Positions 1-11,405 are shown, counted from the stretch's first letter. The stretch: DNA of 64,000 bases from Ashinkailepas kermadecensis (GCA_034440615.1 JAOTOM010004744.1:62001-126000); one strand, 5' to 3'. A program made the numbers and translations. The notes: generated from the letters alone by a model not told the origin.

Positions 1-692
1 CATTTGTCAACAAAGATTCTATTCACTGATCGCTAAGTGCATGACATAATTTAGCATCATTTCCCGGCCCAAAGCACACATTTTGATTAACCCACGTGCA
101 GTGCATGTTTTGGTGTACTTACACTCAAGAGGCTTTGGCTCTTCCTGTGCTACACAAGAAAGCTCCTTTATGTCGGTTCAGAGAACGCTGGTCACACCAT
201 ACACTCATCTAGGTTCTCCAGGTCACATCAACAGCCATGGTAGTTCTGAATCACCAAGATAAAAACAGCTGCACTGCAGAGTTCTGACTACATGCAAGCG
301 TACGTCTCTTCTAGGCTCCATAAGAAACTGCAATTTTCGACCGTTGTATCCGAAGCTGCAGTTTATCTGGGTCGTCTAAAAATATGTTGTTCAACTGGTT
401 TACTTGCGAATCTGCCGCTGCCCTGGCTCACACACAAAAAAAGCTGCGCTCCCTCAGTCACAGAAGCTGTGGTTCCCCGTGAGCTGGGAAAGGCTGCGGT
501 TCGCTATATGCTGCAGAAGATGCCGCTGTTCTCACTGGGTTAGATAACGAGCTTACGGTTCCCCAGGTCATGCAAGAAGCCGTCGAACCACTGAGTCCCA
601 TACGACCTGCAGTTCAACTGGCCCACATACGAAGACACGGTTCTCCTGGAGGATATGACTCCCCATGTTGCAGAAGATGCTGCCGGTTGCAC
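1..692. other. Non-coding left edge with degenerate repeats
   Basis: No supported gene. From about 150 to 690 the sequence consists of loosely related segments, with phrases such as GCTGCAG, GGTTCCCC and AGGTCAC recurring at irregular 40-70 base spacing. Short open frames on the plus strand (292-543, 570-794) show no domain and look like chance. By position this may be intron of the minus-strand peroxidase gene whose exon lies at 827-931. Confidence 0.4.
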
Positions 693-826
693 TGTTCCCT
701 GGATGGCCGGTCCGCCGACAGCGTGGTTACCTGGACGGCAAGTTTGACGGAGGTGTGGTTACCCACACGGCCAGTCTGCCGGCGGTGTGGTTAGCTGGAC
801 GGCCAGTCTGCCGGCTGTGTGGTTAC
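693..826 (-). repeat. 32-bp tandem repeat copying a peroxidase exon end and its splice donor
   Basis: GGTTAC/GGTTAG marks recur at 725, 757, 789, 821 and, within the exon, 853 (GGCTAC), which is an exact 32-base period. Read on the minus strand each unit contains the last 26 or so bases of the 827-931 exon followed by the intron start, CCGTCCAG|GTAACC. At least two units keep CAG|GTAACC. One has CTAACC and another an altered CAG. The array therefore provides alternative donors +32 to +96 bases downstream of the exon. Because 32 is not a multiple of three, using them would shift the frame. Confidence 0.85.
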
Positions 827-931
827 CTGGACGGCCAGTCTGCCGGCGGTGTGGCTACGGAGCGAGCTGAGCTGCTCGTCGCTGGACCCGTAGATGTTGG
901 AGCCGTCGATGAAGGACGTGATCTGGTTCAT
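827..931 (-). CDS. Haem peroxidase internal exon (animal peroxidase family)
   Basis: One 105-base, 35-codon exon read on the minus strand. It is bounded by an acceptor (GTTAGCAG, just above 931) and a donor (CAG|GTAACC, below 827). It translates to MNQITSFIDGSNIYGSS, then DEQLSSLRSHTAGRLAVQ. Animal haem peroxidases (peroxinectin, chorion peroxidase, peroxidasin) carry a conserved motif of the form QMNQxTSFxDGSxxYGSS followed by a short basic LR...GRL stretch, which this matches closely. The family oxidises halides or phenolic substrates with H2O2 and acts in cuticle or eggshell crosslinking and immunity. Which member this is cannot be told from one exon. Catalytic His and Arg lie in other exons not seen here. 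The ATG is internal, not a start codon. The exon end is amplified into the adjacent 32-bp array. Confidence 0.78.
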
Positions 932-1588
932 CTGCTAACGTGGACCTAGCGACACACGAAGGGGAGGTACAAGCGACCGAAAGCTAGATTGATATTTTCC
1001 TGTCACATCATGATAGGTGAACATCTCATGTGATGGTATACTAGTAGCATGTACATGACAAATAAACATGATTTAATGGCCTGGCGTTCATCGGTCGATT
1101 CTTTATTGTGTTTTGGGGCGCATGTAGTCTGATATATTGAGATCACCTGGTGCTGATGGATCCGGGTGGACGGAAGATATTCTCCCAGGCTGAATCTACT
1201 CAATGTATCACTCGATCAGAAAATTCCACTCCAGTAGGTGAACTTTCACCGCGATTTTAGCGTGCCGTCAATGGTCCGGCAAAGCTTCGTTCAGTCGCTA
1301 CTGAAGTGCCGTACCCGTTTACATGTGTGTTATAAACCCGAATTTGCATGGATCGCTCTGGAGTATTTCCGGACCGGAAAGCACAGGGAACGTTCAGATA
1401 TGTGGAGCTTGGTTCAAAGCTCAGAGTGCTAAATCCTGTTGAAAGATGTACAAGCATTTGGATAGGGATGCCAAAACCGTCATGTGATTTGAGAGATATT
1501 AGCGCTCGTTTCAGGCAAGGAGGGGGCAAGAATTTCCGTCGTCCATTGGCAACAAAAAACTTTGGGCTCTTTTACAGCGCATTCGCCT
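932..1588. other. Spacer between the two peroxidase exons, no gene seen
   Basis: AT-rich sequence with small open frames on both strands (for example 1257-1529 minus, 1348-1638 plus) that overlap in antisense and show no recognisable domain. I support no gene here. Confidence 0.4.
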
Positions 1589-1589
1589 C

Positions 1590-1740
1590 CTCAGTCACGC
1601 GGCATCGCCAACCTCTCGCGCCCATTGGTCGCGGGTGAACTCGGCACTCAGGCCGGTAGTGGGGTTTGAACCCGCGACCCTGCGATCACGCCCAACCGTA
1701 TTACATGCCTGTAACCGCATGTCGAATCTTTTACCGCAAC
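1590..1740 (-). mobile_element. tRNA-derived SINE, minus strand
   Basis: Read on the minus strand, a tRNA-like head contains a B-box-like GGGTTCAAACCCC (near 1660-1672). It is followed by a body with CGCGACCAATGGGCG and GAGAGGTTGGCGATG. The same body occurs after different tRNA-like heads at 46,265-46,458 and 57,357-57,520, so the three form one SINE body family. The tRNA moiety is diverged and I do not call it a functional tRNA. Confidence 0.6.
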
Positions 1741-1988
1741 CCACTCAGTCATAACCCGCTATCGCAACCCGACGTCAGTACAGGTCAGGCACGCGCCACG
1801 TCTCGAAGCGGCGACTCCTCAGGTCGAGAGTGTGACGAACTGTAGTAACTGTTGGCCGGTGGGCTGCTGGGGCTCCGCGAGCACCACAGCGGGGGGCGGG
1901 GATGAGAATCCCCTTTTCGACTGGTGCTGCCACCTTTTTTACTGGTGCTGCCACCTTTTTGACTGGTGCTGCCATCTGCTGCGTGCAG
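1741..1988 (+). repeat. Intron end with 21-bp repeats over the polypyrimidine tract
   Basis: ACTGGTGCTGCCA starts at 1920, 1941 and 1962, a 21-base period, with CCTTTTTT runs between copies. The last copy leads straight into the acceptor CTGCGTGCAG at 1988, which precedes the plus-strand peroxidase exon. The polypyrimidine region of this 3' splice site is thus triplicated. No coding sequence is supported in the rest of the stretch. Confidence 0.6.
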
Positions 1989-2096
1989 CGCGGGACGGCT
2001 CCGCCATCCGCTGCTGCGGCGCCGAGATCGAGCGCGACCCCAGCCTGCTGCACCCCGAGTGCATGCCGCTGCTGGTCGATTCTGGGACAAATGCAC
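1989..2096 (+). CDS. Haem peroxidase internal exon (RCC...HPEC segment)
   Basis: A 108-base plus-strand exon lies between acceptor GTGCAG (1988) and donor GTAAGG (2097). In frame it reads RDGSAIRCCGAEIERDPSLL followed by HPECMPLLVDSGTNA. Arthropod haem peroxidases have a characteristic pair of cysteines, then a run of the form DPxLLHPEC followed by a hydrophobic stretch. This precedes the MNQxTSFxDGS motif in the protein, so the exon is the expected upstream neighbour of the one at 827-931. That one is on the opposite strand, however, so the two cannot be spliced together as arranged. Either two genes lie head to head or a segment has been inverted. The following intron begins directly with the 16-bp minisatellite. 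Longer open-frame extensions into the repeats are artefacts. Confidence 0.75.
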
Positions 2097-4335
2097 GTAA
2101 GGACAATTGTACGTATGGCAGATGTACGTACGCAAATGTACGTAAGCAAATGTACGTAAGCGCAGATGTACGTATGGCAATTGTACGTAAGCGCAGATGT
2201 ACGTATGGCTAATGTACGTAAGCGCAAATGTACGTATGGCAAAGCGATCGCAAATGTACGTATGCGCAAATGTACGTATGCGCAAGTGTACGTATGCGCA
2301 AATGTACGTATGCGCAAATGTACGTATGCGCAAATGTACGTATGCGCAAATGTACGTATGCGCAAATGTACGTATGCGCAAATGTACGTATGCGCAAATG
2401 TACGTATGCGCAAATGTACGTATGCGCAAATGTACGTATGCGCAAAAGTACGTATGCGCAAATGTACGTAAGCGCAAATGTACGTATGCGCAAAATACGT
2501 ATGCGCAAATGTACGTAAGCGCAAATGTACGTATGCGCAAAAGTATGTATGCGCAAATGTACGTAAACGCAAATGTACGTAAGCTCAAGAGTACGTATGC
2601 GCAAATGTACGTAACCGCAAAAGTACGTCAGGGCAAATGTACGCAAATACAGCTTTACGTAATCGAAGTGTATGAAAGCGAACGTGTACGTATCTGTACA
2701 TTCACGTATGTGTAAATGTACTTGAGCGCAAATGTACGTAAGTGCAAATGTACGTATTCGCAAAAGAATGTATAGCAAATGCCCGTATGCGCAATTGTAC
2801 ATAACCGCAAATTTACGTGACAGCAATTATATGGAAATACAGCTTTAGGTGACCCAAATGTCTGAAAGCGTACGTGTACGTAAACGCAAATGTACGTAAG
2901 CGCGAATGTACGTATGGCAAAAGTACGTATGCGCAAATGTACGTAAGCGCAAATGTACGTATGCGTAAATGTACGTATGCGCAAAAGTACGTATGCGCAA
3001 ATGTACGTATGCGCAAATGTACGTAAGCGCAAATGTACGTATGCGCAAAAGTACGTATCCGCAAATGTATGTAAGCGCAAATGTACGTATGGCAAAAGTA
3101 CGTAAGCGCAAATGTACGTATGGCAAAAGTACGTATGCGTAAATGTACGTAAGCGCAAATGTACGTGTGCGCAAAAGTACGTATGTGTAAATGTACGTAA
3201 GCGCAAATGTACGTATGCGCAAATGTACGTATGCGCACAAGTACGAATGCGCAAATGTACGTAAACGCAAATGTACGTATGCCCAAAAGAACGTATCCGC
3301 AAATGTACGTAAGCGCAAATGGACGTATGCGCAAAAGTACGTATGCGTAAATGTACGTAAGCGCAAATGTACGTATGCGCAAAAGTACGTATGTGTAAAT
3401 GTACGTAAGCGCAAATGTACGTATGCGCAAAAGTACGTATGCGCAAATGTACGTAAGCGCAAATGTACGTCAGCGCAAATGTACGTAAGCGCAAATGTAC
3501 GTAAGCGCAAGTGTACGTAAGCGCAAACGTACCTAAGCGTAAATGTACGCAAGCGCAAATGCACGTATGCGCAAAAGTACGTAAGCGCAAATGTACGTAA
3601 GTTCAAAAGTACGTATGCGCAAATGTACGTAACCGCAAAAGTACGTAAGGGCAAATGTACGCAATTACAGCTTTACGTAATCGAAGTGTATGAAAGCGCA
3701 CGTGTACGTATGTGTACATGTGCGTATGTGTAAATGTACTTGAGCGCAAATGCACGTAAGTGCAAATGTACGTCTTCGCAAAAGTATGTATAGGCAACTG
3801 CCCGTATGCGCAATTGTACGTAACCGCAAATTTACGTCATAGCAAATATATGGAAATACAGCTTTAGGTAACCCAAATGTCTGAAAGCGCACGTGTACGT
3901 AAGCGCAAATGTACGTAAGCGCGAATGTACGTAAGCGCAAAAGTACGTAAGCGCAAATGTACGTATGCGAAAATGTACGTAGGCGCAAATGTACGTATGC
4001 GCAAATGTACGTAACCGCTAAAGTACGTAAATGCAAAGGTATGTCAGTACAGCTTTACGTAACCCAAGTGTATGAAAGCGCACGTTTACGTATGCGCATA
4101 TGTACGTATGCGCAAATGTACGTAAGCGTAAATGTACGTAAGCGCAAAATTACGTAAGCGCAAATGTACGTAAGTGCAAATGTACATATGCGCAAATGTA
4201 CGTGTGCGCAAATGTACGTATGCGTAAGTGTACGTAATTGCAAATGTACGCAAGCGCAAATGTACGCATGCGCAAAAGTACGTGAGCGCAAATGTCCGTA
4301 TGTGTAAAAGTACGTAAGCGGAAAAGTACGTATCA
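2089..4335 (+). repeat. 16-bp minisatellite seeded at a splice donor (about 140 units)
   Basis: The consensus unit is ATGTACGTATGCGCAA, with a common ATGTACGTAAGCGCAA variant. The first unit overlaps the exon end: AAATGCAC|GTAAGGAC is the authentic donor, and later units keep AC|GTAAG or AC|GTATG. TGTACGTATGCGCA is 14 consecutive alternating pyrimidine-purine bases made of the palindromes TACGTA and TGCGCA. Non-repeat islands around AGCTTTACGT/AGCTTTAGGT at 2651/3669 and 2841/3860 are about 1,018 bases apart, so part of the array was duplicated as a block. Long open frames in several frames result from the repeat. Confidence 0.95.
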
Positions 4336-4938
4336 TAATCCTTCGCTAGCACGTCTACGCAATCGGATAGAAGAAGGGAAGCGCACGCCACGTACGGAGC
4401 ACAGAGCGATCACGAGACGAATGACCGCCTGCTGCTCGGAGGAACACCGAAGACCACGGCAAGCGCACCTGGAGCCGAGGAAGACGCCAACAGCCAACTG
4501 CCACCTGCCACCTGCCACCTGCCACTTGCCACACCACCATACACCATACACCTACTTACACACGGCCCACACACCTCGCACCTCAGCCCCCTCCCACCTC
4601 CCACACACCACCACTACCCTTCCATCTTCCATCTCTCAGACCTCAGCTCAACCTCCCAAACCTTCAAGACCGACCTTTGCGACATCTTCAAGACAGCTTT
4701 ACTCTTCACGCCTTCTACATCTACTATCACCAGTGACAGTACTTCATCTTCGGACCAGTGCCCAGCTCTCCGCTTCAACGACGTCTTTACTCTCAACGAT
4801 CAGTCCGGCAGTGCTGCCACTCACACCCACCCCGGGCTCCCTCCACCCCACCCCCCGACTTTCCCTCTAGTGCCTTCTGCACGATCTTTATCTGATCTTT
4901 TCTGAACGTGCTTACTTCACGCATAGTTTCTGATTTCT
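4336..4938. other. Spacer with C/A-rich simple sequence
   Basis: No gene supported. A CCACCTG heptamer is repeated about four times near 4500-4530 and the plus strand is strongly C/A/T-rich to 4870. The 192-codon open frame over 4292-4870 is low-complexity (Pro/Thr/Ser/His) and begins in the minisatellite. It may include 5' untranslated sequence of the LINE that follows. Confidence 0.4.
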
Positions 4939-4939
4939 T

Positions 4940-5930
4940 TGCGTTCTCTTCCTTTTTATCTGCCCCCTACTGTTACACCTATCGGGCTCTCTTCACGCTC
5001 TTCCGAACCCTCCGCCAAACTATACTGTAACTGTGTACTGCGCCACTCACCTGCCACTTATCACCCTTTATTCAACGCCACATACAAACGAAACGCATTC
5101 AACTCCACTAACGACATCACCAAAACATGCACTCCACAAACCAGCCAACCGGCGATTTCTTCCTTTGCCGCCGGGGGACGGGGAGCACATGGGCTCCCTC
5201 GACCCCTGGTTGGTGGAGGAGAAGATCGCCAAATACACAGGAGTGCCCTACACTCCAAGCAAATCAGATCAGGGGCACTCCTGATACAAGCACACTCCGA
5301 CATCGACAGCAAAATTTTCCCCACCATACACATGATACACCAGACACCCATCACCATCACTCCAGCCACGAAACTCAACACCTCTCAAGGAACAATACAC
5401 GCACGAGAACTGATCGGTATCGCGGTGGAGACCCTGGTCTCCAGACTTGGGAGCCAGGGTGTCTCTGCCGCATACCGGCCGCCTCAAACACCTGGACGAC
5501 CACACACCCACATTATCATCTTAACATTCGGCACCCGGACCCCACCAAAATACCTCAAAGCCGGATACCTAAGATACAACGTCACTCCACATGCATCCCT
5601 CCCTCGGCGCTGCAAAAAGTGCCAGCGATACGGCCACTCTGAGGGGGTGGGGTGCCACTCCAACACCTACACGTGCGGAAAATGCGCTGGACCCCATAAC
5701 ACCGTTTATTTAGATTTAGAACCTTCTCCTTCCGGGCAGCCTCGGCCTGGAACCTACTGCCGCCGGCCACTTCCGCTTCTCGGACACGGGGCGAGTTCGT
5801 CGCGATGCTGAACAACGTCTGATAAATTGACTTCACGTGTTCGGTTTTCCCCTGTATACTGTTGTCTTACCGCTTTCATTTTTGCTCATGTTTGTGAAAT
5901 GTATCCGACTGTATTCTGACACAAACCAAA
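4940..5930 (+). mobile_element. Internally deleted non-LTR retrotransposon (LINE)
   Basis: ORF1 of a zinc-knuckle LINE is split by a frameshift near 5270. The first part (5170-5284) contains GSLDPWLVEEKIAKYTGVPY. The second (5270-5705) contains a conserved ILIQ.../TPITITPATKLNTSQGTIHA/IILTF.../GYLRYNV core and a CCHC-type knuckle, CKKCQRYGHSEGVGC, then a second partial one. At about 5705-5715 the sequence jumps into what reads, in another frame, like the extreme C-terminus of a LINE ORF2 (FRAASAWNLLPPATS, ending near 5822). Nearly all of ORF2 (endonuclease, reverse transcriptase) is missing. ORF1 proteins bind RNA and act as nucleic-acid chaperones. This copy is dead. The 3' end up to 5930 is probably 3' UTR. 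Confidence 0.7.
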
Positions 5931-5949
5931 TATTAATCCATTTTATGGA

Positions 5950-6620
5950 ATCGGTTTGTTAAATCTCGCAAATCTCGCAAATACACCACAACATGCCCAG
6001 GTGGCGGGCCTTGCTGCGCCGCCTGCGGGGGGAAGCACGAGGCCGGAGACAGCTCCTGCCCTCGGTGGACGGCGGAGAAGGACATTCTCCGCTTGGTCCA
6101 CCTGGAGGGCATGGAGCTGTCCCTGGCCAGGAGGGCGTTGGCCGACCCGCCGGCGGCGTGGTCGACCCGCCACACAGAGCCGGGTTACAGACCCCCACCA
6201 CCACCACTAAACCACACAGAGTATCCGGCTCTGCCCACACCCACCACCACCCGACACAAGCACAACACAAACACCTACCCACAAACAAATTAAACGCGAC
6301 CACAACCCACACCAACACCCACCACCAGCGCACGTAAAACGCGAGCACCAACACCAGCATGCACCTCAGTACAGCGCCCGACACACCAACCACCACCACC
6401 ACCAACCCGCCAACCGACACCGACAGTGTGCACAGTCAGTCAGGCGGAGTGTGCACATACATTAGGAACACAACCCCGCACCGCCTGATACAATTTAACA
6501 CCACATCAGACGTATTACTCACTGAAATCCACGTACACAACACAGCTTACTCACTCATTAACGTATACGACACCATTAACAACGACACCCCCTCGTCCAA
6601 ACAAGAAACCCTCTCAAGTA
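5950..6620 (+). mobile_element. Second LINE fragment: ORF1 C-terminus and start of ORF2
   Basis: From about 5985 a frame reads a zinc-knuckle end (CCAACGGKHEAGDSSCP) followed by WTAEKDILRLVHLEGMELSL and a Pro/Thr-rich tail ending near 6296, as in the ORF1 C-terminus of many arthropod LINEs. At 6359-6600 the frame beginning MHLSTAPDTP contains GGVCTYIRNTTPHRL and EIHVHNTAYSLINVYD. This resembles the start of the endonuclease domain of ORF2 (a GGV..YI strand, then E-hydrophobic strands). The element is cut off at about 6,620 by a simple repeat and the 17-bp satellite. Confidence 0.6.
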
Positions 6621-6624
6621 AACA

Positions 6625-6699
6625 CAAGTCAAAGTCCAAGTCCAAGTCCAAGTCCAAGTCCAAGTCCAAGTCCAAGTCCAAGTCCAAGTCCAAGTCCAA
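6625..6699 (+). repeat. (AAGTCC)n microsatellite
   Basis: Twelve or so perfect AAGTCC hexamers, between the truncated LINE and the satellite. Confidence 0.95.
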
Positions 6700-6702
6700 A
6701 GT

Positions 6703-6905
6703 CTGTCGATTGCCATACCCCGTCAAATGCCGGACCGGTGAATTGCCATACCACGTCAATTGCCATACCCCGGCAATTGCAGTACCCCGACAATTGCCAT
6801 AACCCGTGAATTGTCGGACCCGTCAATTGCCACACCCCGTCAATTGCCATACCCCGTCAATTTCCGGAGCAGTGAATTGCCATACCCCGTCAATTTCCCC
6901 GTCAA
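6703..6905 (-). repeat. 17-bp satellite, inverted segment
   Basis: Units read ATTGCCATACCCCGTCA, the reverse complement of the main array that follows. The flank CCGGAGCAGTGAATTGCC here mirrors GGCAATTCACTGCTCCGG at about 6956, so the two orientations meet in a palindromic junction around 6906-6920. Confidence 0.9.
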
Positions 6906-6920
6906 AGCAATGATGACCTC

Positions 6921-9900
6921 AGCAATTGCTGGGGTATGGCAATTGCTGGGGTATGGCAATTCACTGCTCCGGCAATTGACGGGGTATGGCAATTGACGGG
7001 GTGTGGCAATTGACGGGGTCCGGCAATTCACCGGTCTGGCATTTGACGGGGTATGGCAATTGACGGGGTCGGCAATTCACCGGTCTGGCATTTGACGGGG
7101 TATGGCAATTGACGGGACTATGGCAATTGACGCGCTCCGGCAATTGACGGGGTATGGCAATTGACGGGGTATGGCAATTGACGGGGTATGGCAATTGACG
7201 GGGTATGGCAATTGACGGGGTATGGCAATTGACGGGGTATGGCAATTGACGGGGTATGGCAATTGACGGGGTATGGCAATTGACGGGGTATGGCAATTGA
7301 CGGGGTATGGCAATTGACGGGGTATGGCAATTGACGGGGTATGGCAATTGACGGGGTATGGCAATTGACGGGGTATGGCAATTGACGGGGTATGGCAATT
7401 GACGGGGTATGGCAATTGACGGGGTATGGCAATTGACGGGTCCGGCAATTGACGGGGTATGGCAATTGACGGGGTATGGCAATTGACGGGGTATGGCAAT
7501 TGACGGGGTATGGCAATTGACGGGGTATGGCAATTGACGGGGTATGGCAATTGACGGGGTATGGCAATTGACGGGGTATGGCAATTGACGGGGTATGGCA
7601 ATTGACGGGGTATGGCAATTGACGGGGTATGGCAATTGACGGGGTATGGCAATTGACGGGGTATGGCAATTGACGGGGTATGGCAATTGACGGGGTATGG
7701 CAATTGACGGGGTATGGCAATTGACGGGGTATGGCAATTGACGGGGTATGGCAATTGACGGGGTATGGCAATTGACGGGGTATGGAAATTGACGGGTATG
7801 GCAATTGACGGGGTATGGCAATTGACGGGGTATGGCAATTGACGGGGTATGGCAATTGACGGGGTATGGCAATTGACGGGGTATGGCAATTGACGGGGTA
7901 TGGCAATTGACGGGGTATGGCAATTGACGGGGTATGGCAATTGACGGGGTATGGCAATTGACGGGGTATGGCAATTGACGGGGTATGGCAATTGACGGGG
8001 TATGGCAATTGACGGGGTATGGCAATTGACGGGGTATGGCAATTGACGGGGTATGGCAATTGCTGGGGTATGGCAATTGACTGGGGTATGGCAATTGCTG
8101 GGGTATGGCAATTGACTGGGGTATGGCAATTGCTGGGGTATGGCAATTGCTGGGGTATGGCAATTGATGGGGTATGGCAATTGCTTGCTGGGGTATGGCA
8201 ATTGACGGGGTATGGCAATTGACTGGGGTATGGCAATTGACTGGGGTATGGCAATTGACTGGGGTATGGCAATTGACGGGGTATGGCAATTGACGGGGTA
8301 TGGCAATTGACGGGGTATGGCAATTGACGGGGTATGGCAATTGACGGGGTATGGCAAGTGACGGGGTATGGCAAGTGACGGGGTATGGCAATTGACGGGG
8401 TATGGCAATTGACGGGGTATGGCAATTGACGGGGTTTGGAAATTGACGGGGTTTGGAAATTGACGGGGTTTGGAAATTGACGGGGTTTGGAAATTGACGG
8501 GGTATGGCAATTGACGGGGTATGGCAATTGACGGGGTATGGCAATTGACGGGGTATGGCAATTGACGGGGTATGGCATTTGACGGGGTATGGCATTTGAC
8601 GGGGTATGGCATTTGACGGGGTATGGCATTTGACGGGGTATGGCATTTGACGGGGTATGGCATTTGACGGGGTATGGCATTTGACGGGGTATGGCATTTG
8701 ACGGGGTATGGCATTTGACGGGGTATGGCATTTGACGGGGTATGGCATTTGACGGGGTATGGCATTTGACGGGGTATGGCATTTGACGGGGTATGGCATT
8801 TGACGGGGTATGGCATTTGACGGGGTATGGCATTTGACGGGTTTGGCAATTGACGGGGTATGGCATTTGACGGGGTATGGCAATTGACGGGGTATGGCAA
8901 TTGACGGGGTATGGCAATTGACGGGGTATGGCAATTGACGGGGTATGGCAATTGACGGGGTATGGCAATTGACGGGGTATGGCAATTGACGGGGTATGGC
9001 AATTGACGGGGTATGGCAATTGACGGGGTATGGCAATTGACGGGGTATGGCAATTGACGGGGTATGGCAATTGACGGGGTATGGCAATTGACGGGGTATG
9101 GCAATTGACGGGGTATGGCAATTGACGGGGTATGGCAATTGACGGGGTATGGCAATTGACGGGGTATGGCAATTGACGGGGTATGGCAATTGACGGGGTA
9201 TGGCAATTGACGGGGTATGGCAATTGACGGGGTATGGCAATTGACGGGGTATGGCAATTGACGGGGTATGGCAATTGACGGGGTATGGGAATTGACGGGG
9301 TATGGGAATTGACGGGGTATGGGAATTGACGGGTCCGGCAATTGACGGGGTATGGCAATTGACGGGGTATGGCAATTGACGGGGTATGGCAATTGACGGG
9401 GTATGGCAATTGACGGGGTATGGCAATTGACGGGGTATGGCAATTGACGGGGTATGGCAATTGACGGGGTATGGCAATTGACGGGGTATGGCAATTGACG
9501 GGGTATGGCAATTGACGGGGTATGGCAATTGACGGGGTATGGCAATTGACGGGGTATGGCAATTCACCGGTCTGGCAATTGACGGGGTATGGCAATTGAC
9601 GGGGTATGGTAATTGACGGGGTATGGTAATTGACGGGGTATGGTAATTGACGGGGTATGGTAATTGACGGGGTATGGTAATTGACGGGGTATGGTAATTG
9701 ACGGGGTATGGTAATTGACGGGGTATGGTAATTGACGGGGTATGGTAATTGACGGTATGGTAATTGACGGTATGGTAATTGACGGTATGGTAATTGACGG
9801 GGTATGGCAATTGACGGGGTATGGCAATTGACGGGGTATGGCAATTTACGGGGTACGGCCATTGACGGGGTATGGCAATTGACGGGGTATGGCAATTGAC

Positions 9901-11364
9901 GGGGTATGGCAATTGACGGGGTATGGCAATTGACGGGGTATGGCAATTGACGGGGTATGGCAATTGACGGGGTATGGCAATTGACGGGGTATGACAATTG
10001 ACGGGGTATGACAATTGACGGGGTATGGAAATTGACGGGTCCGACAATTCACGTGTTATGGCAATTGACGTGGTATAGCAATTGCCGGGGTATGGCAATT
10101 GACGGGATATGGCAATTGACGGGATATGGCAATTGACGGGATATGGCAATTGACGGGTATGGCAATTGACGGGGTATGGCAATTGACGGGGTATGGCAAT
10201 TGACGGGGTATGGCAATTGACGGGTCCGCGATTGGAATTGGGGTATGGCAATTGACGGGTATGGCAATTGACGGGGTATGGCAATTGACGGGTCCGGCAA
10301 TTGACGGGGTCCGGCAATTGACGGGGTATGGCAATTATGACGGGTCCGGCAATTGACGGGTATGGCAATTGACGGGGATTGACGGGTATGGCAATTGACA
10401 GGGTATGGCAATTGGGTATGGCAATTGACAGGGTATGGCAATTGACGGGGTATGGCAATTGACGGGGTATGGCAATTGACGGGTATGGCAATTGACGGTT
10501 ATGGCAATTGACAGGGTATGGCAATTGACGGGGTATGGCAATTGACGGGGTATGGCAATTGACGGGGTATGGCAATTGACAGGGTATGGCAATTGACAGG
10601 GTATGGCAATTGACAGGGTATGGCAATTGGCGGGTATGGCAATTGACAGGGTATGGCAATTGACGGGGTATGGCAATTGACAGGGTATGGCAATTGACGG
10701 GGTATGGCAATTGACGGGGTATGGCAATTGACGGGGTATGGCAATTGACGGGGTATGGCAATTGACGGGGTATGGCAATTGACGGGGTATGGCAATTGAC
10801 AGGGTATGGCAATTGACAGGGTATGGCAATTGACAGGGTATGGCAATTGACAGGGTATGGCAATTGACGGGGTATGGCAACTGACGGGGTATGGCAATTG
10901 ACGGGCCCCACAATTGGCTTGGTATGGCAATTCACGGGTTATGGCAAGTGGCGAGGTTTAGCACTTGACGGGGTATGGCAATTGACGGGGTATGGCAATT
11001 CACCGGTCCGGCAATTGACGGGGTATGGCAATTGACGTGGTATGGCAATTGACTGGGTATGGCAATTGACTGGGTATGGCAATTGACGGGGTATGGCAAT
11101 TGACGGGGTATGGAATTGATGGCAATTGACGGGGTATGGCAATTGACGGGGTATGGCAATTGACGGGGTATGGAAATTGACGGGTCCGACGATTGACGGG
11201 GTATGGAAATTGACGCGGTATGGCAATTGGCGGGGTATGGCAATTGACGGGGTCCGGCAATTGCCGGAGTACGGCAATTGACGGGGTATGGCAATTGACG
11301 GGGTATGGCAATTGACGGGGTGTGGTAATTGATGGGGTTTGGCAATTGATGGGGTATGGCAATT
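6921..11364 (+). repeat. 17-bp satellite array, about 260 units
   Basis: The consensus is GGCAATTGACGGGGTAT. Variant blocks show local spread of mutations: GCTGGGG units at 8050-8240, TTTGGAAATTGAC at 8430-8500, CATTTGAC at 8575-8870, GGTAATTGAC at 9608-9800, GACAGGG at 10,400-10,870. Because 17 is not divisible by three and the unit lacks stops on the minus strand, one 1,324-codon frame and others (822 and 959 codons) run through it. They have the same 17-residue period in every frame and no start context, so I do not call them genes. Confidence 0.97.
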
Positions 11365-11405
11365 AACGTTTGTTTGTTTGTTTGTCTGTCTGTCAGTCTG
11401 TCTGT

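Noticed and set aside
1775..4391. Many 100-310-codon frames of CAYVHLRIRTF-type repeats
   Set aside because: They are translations of the 16-bp minisatellite on both strands, not genes.
6961..10935. A 1,324-codon minus-strand open frame and its 822- and 959-codon partners
   Set aside because: All are the 17-bp satellite read in different frames, with the same 17-residue periodic peptide in each and no start or splice context.
2089..11364. CRISPR array suggested by regular repeats
   Set aside because: Repeats are directly adjacent with no unique spacers, and the context is eukaryotic.
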